10,954 bases of DNA, taken from the NCBI GenBank assembly GCA_028698395.1, contig JAQVDG010000035.1, positions 1 to 10,954 on the forward strand. The letters are read 5' to 3'. Under the pieces are notes generated by a model. That model was given only the letters and a program-made list of their open reading frames with translations. It did not search any database and was not told where the DNA came from. The translations under genes and the position numbers were made by a program. The stretch comes from Weeksellaceae bacterium (GTDB lineage: Bacteria; Bacteroidota; Bacteroidia; Flavobacteriales; Weeksellaceae). Positions 5,075-10,954 of this stretch are shown here, piece by piece; position 1 is the first letter of the stretch, and every line of letters starts with the position of its first letter.

Positions 5075-5303
5075 CTGAACTAACGAAATCAAATACACAG
5101 TAACCACAATATGCAGCAGATTGCTTCATTCCACTGCGTTCCATTCGCAATGACACGTCATTGCGAGGCGTCTTGAAGCGAGAGCGAAAGACAACGCGGC
5201 AACCTGCCCCGAACTAACGAAATCAAAAGCTCAGTAACCACAATAAGCAGCAGATTGCCGCAGTCGCTACTCCATTTCATTACGTAGCTCCTTCGCAATG
5301 ACG
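5075..5303. repeat. Composite of dispersed CATTGCGAG-type repeats
   Basis: Two direct copies, 5075-5155 and 5209-5303, both begin with SYGAACTAACGAAATC and contain AGTAACCACAATA, GCAGCAGATTGC and end in CGCAATGAC. Between them an inverted arm runs from GTCATTGCGAG (5157) to GGCAACCTG (5206). The junction CGCAATGAC-AC-GTCATTGCG (5146-5165) is an 18-base palindrome around two bases. Related pieces lie at 6837-6875 and 8820-8860. Elements beginning CGTCATTGCGAG and ending near GGCAAYCTG are common dispersed repeats in Bacteroidota (general knowledge). No gene is seen in 5074-5445. Confidence 0.75.
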
Positions 5304-5320
5304 TGTTGTTGAGAAGTTGC

Positions 5321-5350
5321 TCTTCGAAGTTGGGAGACCTCGTAGAGCAG
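5321..5350 (+). repeat. Degenerate REP-like hairpin upstream of the GT4 gene
   Basis: The sequence 5322-5345 matches the 24-bp RAYT-linked palindrome at 20 of 24 positions, keeps the GGGA loop, and is followed by AGC. Substitutions lie in both arms, so the hairpin is weakened. It lies about 100 bp before the GT4 start codon and is probably an old copy. Confidence 0.6.
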
Positions 5351-5445
5351 GCTCACGTTTCACTTCTCACAAAAACCCTCATTATATTGACAAATACACG
5401 AATAAGCAATATATTTACCTCAAGAAAAAACCCTTAAGGGAAACT

Positions 5446-6603
5446 ATGAAATTCGCAATCATTACCCACGCCTCTCACAAACTTAACGAAAACAGGATTT
5501 TTTCTTATGAACCCTACGTGCGTGAAATGAATTTATGGATACCTCATGCAACCGAAATAAAAATTGTGGCACCAATTGGTAAGGGAGAAATAACAAGTAT
5601 TGAAACCAAGTACAATCATAAAAATATAGCACTAATCCCAATAGCCGCTTTTGATGTATTGTCTATTAAAAGAGCTTTAAAAACGATATTCGTATTACCA
5701 AAAACGACATACAGTATTTATAAAGCAATGTTATGGGCTGACCACATTCACCTACGTTGTCCAGGAAATATTGGATTGATAGGCTGTTTTGTCCAAATAC
5801 TATTTCCCAGCAAACCAAAAACCGCTAAATATGCTGGTAACTGGGATCCTAAAGCGAAGCAGCCATGGAGTTACCGCTTGCAAAAATGGTTGCTAAGCAA
5901 CACTTTTTTAACCAGAAACATGAAGGTTCTGATTTATGGAGAATGGCCAAACCAAACTAAGAATATCGTTCCCTTTTTTACGGCATCCTATTCAGAAAAG
6001 GAAATTAATGATTATCATCGTCATGCTGAGTTGAATTCTGAGCATGCGTTTACTGAGCGAAGCCGAAGTGAAGTTGGAGTGAAATTTATCTTCGTTGGTG
6101 CACTAACCAAAGGTAAACAGCCATTACTAAGCGTTTCTGTCATACAAAAATTAAAAGAAAACGGACATCAGGTGCAACTCAATATTTTTGGTGAAGGTCC
6201 AGAGCGTTCTGTCATAGAAAAGTATATCATAGAAAATGATTTAATTCATGAGGTTATTTTACATGGAAATTGCGACAAGGAAGTCATTAAAAAGGCTTAT
6301 CAAACTACCCATTTTTTACTGTTTATTTCCCAATCCGAAGGTTGGCCAAAAGTGGTTGCGGAAGCCATGTTTTGGGGTTGTTTGCCTATAACTAGTAGAG
6401 TTTCCTGTATCCCTTATATGCTTGCCAACGGCGAGAGAGGTGCCTTAGTCAATACAAATGCTGATGAAATTGTAACTGTTGTGGAAAACTACTTACAACA
6501 TTCCGAAAAACACAACCAACAAGCTAGGTATGCTATGCAGTGGTCGAGACAGTTTACGATGGAGAGGTTTGAGGAGGGGATTAAGAAAATTATTAGCCAA
6601 TAA
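5446..6603 (+). CDS. GT4-family (GT-B fold) glycosyltransferase
   Basis: A 385-residue enzyme starting at ATG 5446 (MKFAIITHASHK), with AAGGGAAAC just upstream as a plausible ribosome site. A longer frame from 5317 runs through a degenerate REP and has no protein-like N-terminus, so I reject it. The C-terminal Rossmann half starts at VKFIFVGAL and includes NIFGEGPE. The diagnostic GT4 motif is E298-x7-E306 in SEGWPKVVAEAM, which contacts the nucleotide-sugar; GCLPI and a C-terminal closing helix follow. It probably acts as a cytoplasmic retaining glycosyltransferase in the same polysaccharide pathway as the two GT2 genes. Unusually, about 20 residues (193-212, HAELNSEHAFTERSRSEVGV) between the two halves look like a translated dispersed repeat. 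Donor sugar unknown. Confidence 0.88.
   Translation: MKFAIITHASHKLNENRIFSYEPYVREMNLWIPHATEIKIVAPIGKGEITSIETKYNHKNIALIPIAAFDVLSIKRALKTIFVLPKTTYSIYKAMLWADHIHLRCPGNIGLIGCFVQILFPSKPKTAKYAGNWDPKAKQPWSYRLQKWLLSNTFLTRNMKVLIYGEWPNQTKNIVPFFTASYSEKEINDYHRHAELNSEHAFTERSRSEVGVKFIFVGALTKGKQPLLSVSVIQKLKENGHQVQLNIFGEGPERSVIEKYIIENDLIHEVILHGNCDKEVIKKAYQTTHFLLFISQSEGWPKVVAEAMFWGCLPITSRVSCIPYMLANGERGALVNTNADEIVTVVENYLQHSEKHNQQARYAMQWSRQFTMERFEEGIKKIISQ
6022..6080 (+). repeat. Dispersed hairpin repeat inserted in frame in the GT4 gene
   Basis: CATGCT (6022-6027) and AGCATG (6041-6046) form a stem, followed by ACTGAGCGAAGCCGAAGTG. Similar pieces in the window are the hairpin at 8927-8947 (ATGCTGAAC/GTTCAGCAT) and CTCAGTGCAGTCGAAGG at 6895-6911. 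The block keeps the reading frame and lies at the start of the second Rossmann half. Its low-complexity product (S/E/R-rich) differs in character from the rest of the enzyme. Confidence 0.6.
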
Positions 6604-7035
6604 GCCAATTAAAAAATCCTTAGTAAAAAAATCAAAGAAACTATTTCACCCTTTAGGGCGGGGAAAAAATAGTTTCGATTTCAAGATTGCAAGACCAATT
6701 TTAAGTTTTAAATTTTTACTCTCGCAGAGCGACTTTCTTTTCTTATCAATGAAAAAAGTAAAATAAGTAGTGAATGATTTTTAAATATGATGATTAATTC
6801 GAAATGGACAAAGTAATTAAAATTGAACTATCACAACAGATTGCCACAGTTTTTTTCAAAAACCTCGCAATGACGTAACTTATTAAATTGTTACCTCAGT
6901 GCAGTCGAAGGGTAAAATTCAACATTCAGCCATTCAAAATTGAATTCGTAAATCATAAATCCAAAATCTAACATCCAACATTCAGAATTGAATTCGTAAA
7001 TCTAAAATCCAAAATCTAAAATCGTAAATCCAAAA
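6604..7035. other. Intergenic region between convergent genes, repeat fragments only
   Basis: No convincing gene is seen. After the hairpin at 6637-6676 come a CATTGCGAG-type piece in reverse (CAGATTGCCACAG at 6837 to CTCGCAATGACG at 6875), CTCAGTGCAGTCGAAGG (6895-6911), and an AT-rich tract (6922-7034) of repeated AATTCGTAAATC, AAATCCAAAATC and related words with a 48-bp period (6931 and 6979). The tract ends at the stop codon of the methyltransferase. The GT4 and methyltransferase genes converge here. Confidence 0.7.
6637..6676. terminator. Hairpin downstream of the GT4 gene, possible terminator
   Basis: Arms GAAACTATTT (6637-6646) and AAATAGTTTC (6667-6676) are exact complements. Inside them a smaller stem CCC-TTTA-GGG sits at 6649-6658. 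It lies 33 bp after the GT4 stop. No long T-tract follows, so termination is plausible but not certain. The core CCCTTTAGGGCGGGGAAA recurs at 8466-8484, so this may instead be a dispersed repeat. Confidence 0.5.
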
Positions 7036-8244
7036 TTACGCTATCCGCTTCATCAACGCCATATAAAATCCGTCAAAACCAGATTTTACAGGAGAAACTT
7101 TATGTTCCTTCTCAAATTCAAATTCTGGATGATTTTTCAAAAACCCATGAACCTGTTTTTCATTTTCTGAAGGGAAAATAGAACAAGTGGCATACACCAA
7201 TTTACCACCAACTTTTACCAATTGCGAATAATTCTCCAATATTTCAGCTTGCGTTTTAATGATAGTCGCAACAAATTCGGGCTCCAGTTTCCATTTGCTG
7301 TCCGGATTCCTTCTCAATACACCAATACCGCTGCAAGGCGCATCAATCAATACACGATCGGCAGTTCCTTTCATTTTCTTCATCACTTTTGGGGAATCAA
7401 TTTCTTTGGTGGTGATGTTGTGCACGCCAGCCCTACGGGTTCTTATTTTTAGTTTTCTCAGCTTACTTTCATAAATATCGGTAGCGATAATCTGACCTTT
7501 ATTTTCCATCAGTGCGGCTAGATGCAACGATTTTCCACCCGCGCCAGCACAAGTATCAATCACACGCATCCCAGGTTTTACGTCTAAATATTCCGCAACC
7601 AGTTGCGAAGAGGCATCCTGCACTTCAAAAAAACCCATTTTAAAACACTCGGTTCTAAAAACATTGGCACGTTCCACCAATTTTAAAGCATCATTATAGC
7701 CCTGGATAAATTCCGTTTCAATGCCTTCATCCATCAATTTCTTTTGCAGATTGACTTTGGTGGTATTTAGGGTATTGGTGCGTAAAACAACATCCGCCTG
7801 TTCATTTAATTTATGAATTTCTTTAGTCCATTGGGCTTCACCCAACTCTTTCACGCCCATTTCGTCCAGCCAGTCGGGAATGGATTCCTTAAAAACACGT
7901 ACTTTTTGAAGTTCGTCGAACTTTCCTTTGATACGTCGCTCCGGAACGCCTTGTAGCTGATTCCAATCTGGCAATTTAATACCCTTTAAAATGGCCCATA
8001 CCGAGAAATTTTTCCATACATTTTCTGTGGTATAATGTTCTTTGGTGCCTGCAATTTCATTGTACAAACGTTTCCAGCGCACCATTTCATAAATAGTTTC
8101 CGCAACAAATTTACGATCTCTCGCGCCCCAGCGAGCATCGCGTTTTAACGCTTTTTCAACGGCCTTATCGGCATATTCTCCTTCATTGAATATCGACTTC
8201 ACAGAGTCAATAACCGTAAATACTAAATTTCGATGTAATCTCAT
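7036..8244 (-). CDS. RsmB/NOP-family SAM-dependent RNA m5C methyltransferase
   Basis: A 402-residue enzyme that, by family, transfers a methyl group from S-adenosylmethionine to C5 of a cytosine in RNA, probably 16S rRNA. The N-terminal 140 residues are helical and resemble the NusB-like RNA-binding domain (DRKFVAETIYEMVRWKRLY at 43-61). FEVQDASSQLVA (206-217) leads into the SAM site DTCAGAGGKS (230-239); IIATDIY (252-258) binds the ribose. DAPCSG (301-306) contains C304 and YATCS (351-355) contains C354. The paired cysteines are the catalytic signature of RNA m5C methyltransferases (C354 nucleophile, C304 release). All motifs are intact and the length is close to RsmB (about 430). ATG 8242-8244 is preceded by a -7 box. 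It is transcribed against the GT4 gene. The exact target (C967-like or other) cannot be told, so no symbol is given. Confidence 0.93.
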   Translation of the reverse strand: MRLHRNLVFTVIDSVKSIFNEGEYADKAVEKALKRDARWGARDRKFVAETIYEMVRWKRLYNEIAGTKEHYTTENVWKNFSVWAILKGIKLPDWNQLQGVPERRIKGKFDELQKVRVFKESIPDWLDEMGVKELGEAQWTKEIHKLNEQADVVLRTNTLNTTKVNLQKKLMDEGIETEFIQGYNDALKLVERANVFRTECFKMGFFEVQDASSQLVAEYLDVKPGMRVIDTCAGAGGKSLHLAALMENKGQIIATDIYESKLRKLKIRTRRAGVHNITTKEIDSPKVMKKMKGTADRVLIDAPCSGIGVLRRNPDSKWKLEPEFVATIIKTQAEILENYSQLVKVGGKLVYATCSIFPSENEKQVHGFLKNHPEFEFEKEHKVSPVKSGFDGFYMALMKRIA

Positions 8245-8262
8245 GGTAAAAATTTATGGGCG

Positions 8263-8270
8263 CAAAGGTA
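8263..8270 (-). promoter_or_regulatory. -7 promoter element of the methyltransferase gene
   Basis: TACCTTTG on the minus strand matches TAnnTTTG and lies 18 nt before the start codon. No clear TTG -33 box is visible about 20 bp further up, so this is a partial match. Confidence 0.5.
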
Positions 8271-8333
8271 CGGAAAAGTTGAAAGATTGTCTGCCGGCGG
8301 TAGGTTAAATATTAAAAGTTTATTGTTGTAAAC

Positions 8334-8420
8334 TATTATATTAATTTCAAATCAAACATGAACAAAAACATATCTAGTATCATAGTGGGACTGCGAAGTC
8401 GGGAGACTTCGCAGAGCTGA
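8334..8420 (+). repeat. 87-bp duplicated block with REP hairpin, copy 1
   Basis: It matches 8577-8663 at 86 of 87 positions (the difference is at 8345/8588). It contains a perfect RAYT-type hairpin at 8391-8414. Upstream of the hairpin is unique DNA, including ATG 8358 with the frame MNKNISSIIVG that runs into the hairpin and stops at TGA 8418-8420 (20 codons). This may be the 5' end of a lost gene cut by the repeat. No ribosome site or homologue is recognised, so I do not call a gene. Confidence 0.85.
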
Positions 8421-8454
8421 TATATTTAACGAAAAGTCTTTTTTTATTTTTAAA

Positions 8455-8494
8455 CTTTTTTTCCTCCCTTTAGGGGCGGGGAAAAGAAAAAAAG
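8455..8494. repeat. Hairpin repeat with CCCTTTAGGGGCGGGG core
   Basis: A pyrimidine-rich left arm (CTTTTTTTCCTCCC) faces a purine-rich right arm ending GAAAAGAAAAAAAG, giving an imperfect stem. The core is nearly the same as in the hairpin after the GT4 gene (6649-6666), which suggests a dispersed family. It lies between the two copies of the 87-bp block. Confidence 0.5.
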
Positions 8495-8576
8495 AATCTT
8501 TTCCACCCAAGTCACCCAGAGCGAAATATTAAAATATAAAAGTCAAAAGCTCAAAGTTGAAAGCTCAAAGCAAAAA

Positions 8577-8663
8577 TATTATATTAAATTCAAATCAAAC
8601 ATGAACAAAAACATATCTAGTATCATAGTGGGACTGCGAAGTCGGGAGACTTCGCAGAGCTGA
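8577..8663 (+). repeat. 87-bp duplicated block with REP hairpin, copy 2
   Basis: Second copy, 243 bp after the first, with a perfect hairpin at 8634-8657 and the same truncated 20-codon frame starting at ATG 8601. The near identity implies a recent duplication, or strong constraint. Confidence 0.85.
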
Positions 8664-9059
8664 GTTCAAAGTAAAAATATAAATTTAATCGTGATTAATG
8701 CTTCTTTTGATTTGTGCTGAGCGAGCGGAAGTTAAAATTTAAAACGGAAAGTTAATAGTGAAAACAAATTTCGTGCGAAGTTAAAATTTAAAACACAAAA
8801 GTAATATTGAAACAAATTTTGTCATTGCGAGGAGGCGATAGCCGACGTGGCAACCTGTTTCGAACTAATTAAATGTTACTAAGAACTCTGTTCCTAACTA
8901 ACGAAATGCCATTCAGAACCCTGCGAATGCTGAACCAAGTTCAGCATGACGCCATTCTAATCCAAACTTCAATTCCTAAATCGTAATTCCCAATTCGTAA
9001 ATCGTAATTCCAAAATCGTAAATCAAAAAATTCTTATCTTCGTCTTTTCAAAAAACCAA

Positions 9060-10954
9060 ATGTCCATCAATAATTTAAACACTTCAATTTCCTATTTAAA
9101 AGGCGTGGGACCAGGAAGGGCGGATTTGCTGAAATCCGAACTGGGCATCCAAACGTTTGGCGATTTGGTAAATTTTTTTCCGAATCGGTATATTGACAGA
9201 TCCCAGTTTATGAAAATCAATCAATTACAGCAAAATACTTCAGAAATTCAGATTCTTGGGAAAATAACAGAACTTCGAACGGTTCAGCAGGCAAAAGGAA
9301 GTCGGCTGGTTGCCACCTTCTGTGATGAAACTGGAACAATGGAATTGGTATGGTTTAGGGGCGTAAAATGGATTAAAGAGGCCATTAAATTGAACACTCC
9401 TTACGTAATCTTCGGAAAAACCAATTATTTTAAAGGGCTTTTTTCTATGCCACATCCTGAAATGGAATTGCTGGCAGATTACAATAAAAGTCTGCGCACC
9501 GCTATGCAGCCTGTATATCCTTCCACAGAAAAGTTGGTAAACAAGAATGTGACCAACAGGGTGATTTCCAAAATGATGCAAAGTTTATTTGAAGAGGTGA
9601 ATGGTAATTTTAAGGAAACGCTATCTCTGTCGGTCATTGAAAAATTAAAGCTGATTTCAAAAAATGAAGCCTTGCTGAACATCCATTTTCCAAGAACTCA
9701 GGAATTGCTGACCAAAGCACAATACCGTCTTAAGTTTGAGGAGTTCTTTTTTATTCAGTTGCAATTGCTTCGGAAGAAATTAATCAGAAAATCAAAATTT
9801 AAAGGCTATCCTTTTGTAAAAGTAGGAGATTATTTTAATAATTTTTATAAAAATAACCTTCCTTTTGAACTGACCAATGCCCAAAAACGCGTATTGAAGG
9901 AAATTAGAAAAGATATGGGTTCCAATGCCCAGATGAACCGTTTGCTACAGGGCGATGTGGGTTCAGGAAAAACCATTGTGGCCTTGTTGACTATTTTAAT
10001 TGCGTTGGATAACGGATTCCAGGCGGCCTTTATGGCACCTACGGAAATTCTGGCAATCCAGCATTACAATGCATTGACGAATTTGTTGAAGGGGATGAAC
10101 GTGAACGTAAAACTCCTTACCGGCTCCACAAAAACAAAGGAAAGAAAAGTACTTCATGAACAGCTGCAATCGGGTGAATTGCATATTTTAATAGGAACGC
10201 ACGCTTTAATTGAAGATAAGGTAAAATTCCGCAATTTGGGAATTGCCATTATCGATGAACAGCATCGTTTTGGTGTGGAACAGCGTTCGAAGATGTGGAA
10301 AAAAAACGAATTGCCACCGCATATTTTGGTGATGACGGCAACGCCAATTCCACGTACTTTGGCTATGAGTTTGTATGGTGATTTGGATATTTCGGTGATT
10401 GATGAATTGCCTCCTAACAGAAAAGAGGTGGTTACGGCACATCGTTATGATGCCAACCGACTTTCGGTATTTAAATTTTTGAAGGAAGAAATTGCCAAAG
10501 GCCGGCAGGTTTATGTGGTTTACCCGTTAATTAATGAGTCCGAAGCCATGGATTATAAAGATTTAATGGATGGCTATGAAAGCATTACACGTGAATTTCC
10601 AAAACCAAACTACCAAATCAGCATTGTGCACGGACAAATGAAAGCCGAAGACAAAGCTTATGAAATGCAGCGTTTTCAAAAAGGGGAAACACAAATTATG
10701 GTGGCAACTACAGTGATTGAAGTGGGTGTGGACATTCCCAATTCAAGCGTTATGGTAATTGAAAGCGCCGAACGTTTTGGCTTGTCGCAACTGCATCAGC
10801 TACGCGGAAGGGTTGGGCGAGGTGCGGAACAGAGCTATTGCATCCTTATGTCGAACTTTAAATTGTCTAACGATGCAAAAGTGAGGTTAAAAACCATGGT
10901 GGAAACCAACGACGGATTCAAAATAGCGGAAGTGGATTTAAAATTAAGAGGTCC
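9060..10954 (+). CDS. recG: ATP-dependent DNA helicase RecG (3' end outside window)
   Basis: The frame is open from ATG 9060 to the end of the window, 631 codons of an expected 690-700. RecG is a monomeric superfamily-2 helicase that reverses stalled replication forks and processes branched DNA. Residues 1-55 contain the helix-hairpin-helix-like start (YLKGVGPGRADLL). About 60-150 form the OB-fold wedge domain that splits the fork (ILGKITELR, then VATFCDETGTMELVWF). The helicase core shows Walker A GDVGSGKT (298-305), APTEILA (motif Ia), DEQH (399-402, motif II), TATPIPRT (426-433, motif III), GVDIPNS, and QLRGRVGR (580-587, motif VI). The sequence stops just after DLKLRG, before the C-terminal TRG-hook region. 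No defects are seen. A repeat-rich 815-bp region lies upstream; no TAnnTTTG promoter was found with confidence. Confidence 0.97.
   Translation, partial: MSINNLNTSISYLKGVGPGRADLLKSELGIQTFGDLVNFFPNRYIDRSQFMKINQLQQNTSEIQILGKITELRTVQQAKGSRLVATFCDETGTMELVWFRGVKWIKEAIKLNTPYVIFGKTNYFKGLFSMPHPEMELLADYNKSLRTAMQPVYPSTEKLVNKNVTNRVISKMMQSLFEEVNGNFKETLSLSVIEKLKLISKNEALLNIHFPRTQELLTKAQYRLKFEEFFFIQLQLLRKKLIRKSKFKGYPFVKVGDYFNNFYKNNLPFELTNAQKRVLKEIRKDMGSNAQMNRLLQGDVGSGKTIVALLTILIALDNGFQAAFMAPTEILAIQHYNALTNLLKGMNVNVKLLTGSTKTKERKVLHEQLQSGELHILIGTHALIEDKVKFRNLGIAIIDEQHRFGVEQRSKMWKKNELPPHILVMTATPIPRTLAMSLYGDLDISVIDELPPNRKEVVTAHRYDANRLSVFKFLKEEIAKGRQVYVVYPLINESEAMDYKDLMDGYESITREFPKPNYQISIVHGQMKAEDKAYEMQRFQKGETQIMVATTVIEVGVDIPNSSVMVIESAERFGLSQLHQLRGRVGRGAEQSYCILMSNFKLSNDAKVRLKTMVETNDGFKIAEVDLKLRG

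Larger units (their letters stand above)
8245..9059. other. Repeat-filled intergenic region between divergent methyltransferase and recG genes
   Basis: No convincing gene is seen in 815 bp. In order it holds the 87-bp block twice (8334 and 8577), the purine/pyrimidine hairpin (8455-8494), a TCAAAGCT-like low-complexity tract (8540-8572), a 49-bp tandem repeat starting GAAGTTAAAATTTAAAAC (8728 and 8777), a CATTGCGAG element (8820-8860), a 21-bp hairpin ATGCTGAAC-CAA-GTTCAGCAT (8927-8947), and an AT-rich tract of AAATCGTAATTC-like words (8970-9024) close to the recG start. Confidence 0.75.

Noticed and set aside
4860..5156. Minus-strand frame overlapping the GT2 3' end
   Set aside because: It is antisense to a well-supported glycosyltransferase and to repeat DNA, with no recognisable motif.
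5317..5445. Possible N-terminal extension of the GT4 gene from ATG 5317
   Set aside because: It is encoded by a degenerate REP and flanking repeat DNA, and the family-like N-terminus begins at ATG 5446 with a ribosome-site-like sequence before it.
6479..6766. Plus-strand frame of 95 codons after GT4
   Set aside because: It overlaps the GT4 3' end in another frame and then reads through the hairpin; low-complexity product.

Overview
The window looks like a chromosomal segment of a Bacteroidota bacterium, most probably a Flavobacteriaceae member. The DNA is AT-rich. Several genes are preceded by the Bacteroidota -7 promoter element TAnnTTTG. The protein types (RAYT transposase, HicB/HicA and HigB/HigA toxin-antitoxin pairs, a RsmB/NOP methyltransferase, RecG) are typical of that group. 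This is inferred from motifs and style, not from a database match.

Layout. 1-447 is the 3' end of a GT2 glycosyltransferase. 448-4056 is an accessory island holding a REP-associated tyrosine transposase (RAYT, 569-1165), clusters of a REP-like hairpin, two tandem paralogous HigB/HigA-type toxin-antitoxin operons on the minus strand (1424-3065), a cluster of a second hairpin family (3312-3463), and a decaying HicB/HicA pair (3595-3994). 4057-6603 returns to glycan synthesis with a GT2 and a GT4 glycosyltransferase, so the island sits inside or next to a polysaccharide cluster. 6604-7035 and 8245-9059 are repeat-filled intergenic DNA without convincing genes. Between them lies a minus-strand RsmB/NOP-family RNA m5C methyltransferase (7036-8244). 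The window ends inside recG (9060-10954, 3' end missing).

The most notable system is the RAYT and its repeats. A 24-bp palindrome (10-bp arms CTGCGAAGTC and GACTTCGCAG, loop GGGA) occurs seven times perfectly, three times with one mismatch, and several times truncated or degenerate. Its orientation flips across the RAYT gene. In three clusters downstream of RAYT the repeat unit is about 79 bp and also contains a copy of the last eight codons of a RAYT-like gene (FTKYN-D/N-F-stop) at exactly the distance from the hairpin (13 nt) seen after the RAYT stop codon. The repeats therefore look like amplified 3' tails of a RAYT locus. They have spread between the duplicated toxin-antitoxin operons and to places near the methyltransferase and recG.

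The two HigB/HigA operons are tandem duplicates (offset 954 bp). They share 148 bp of identical DNA over the 3' end of the antitoxin gene and a conserved promoter with an 18-bp inverted-repeat operator. Their toxins and antitoxin N-termini have diverged, suggesting common transcriptional control with separate toxin neutralisation. The HicB/HicA pair shows an apparent frameshift in hicA and a seven-residue gap in hicB.
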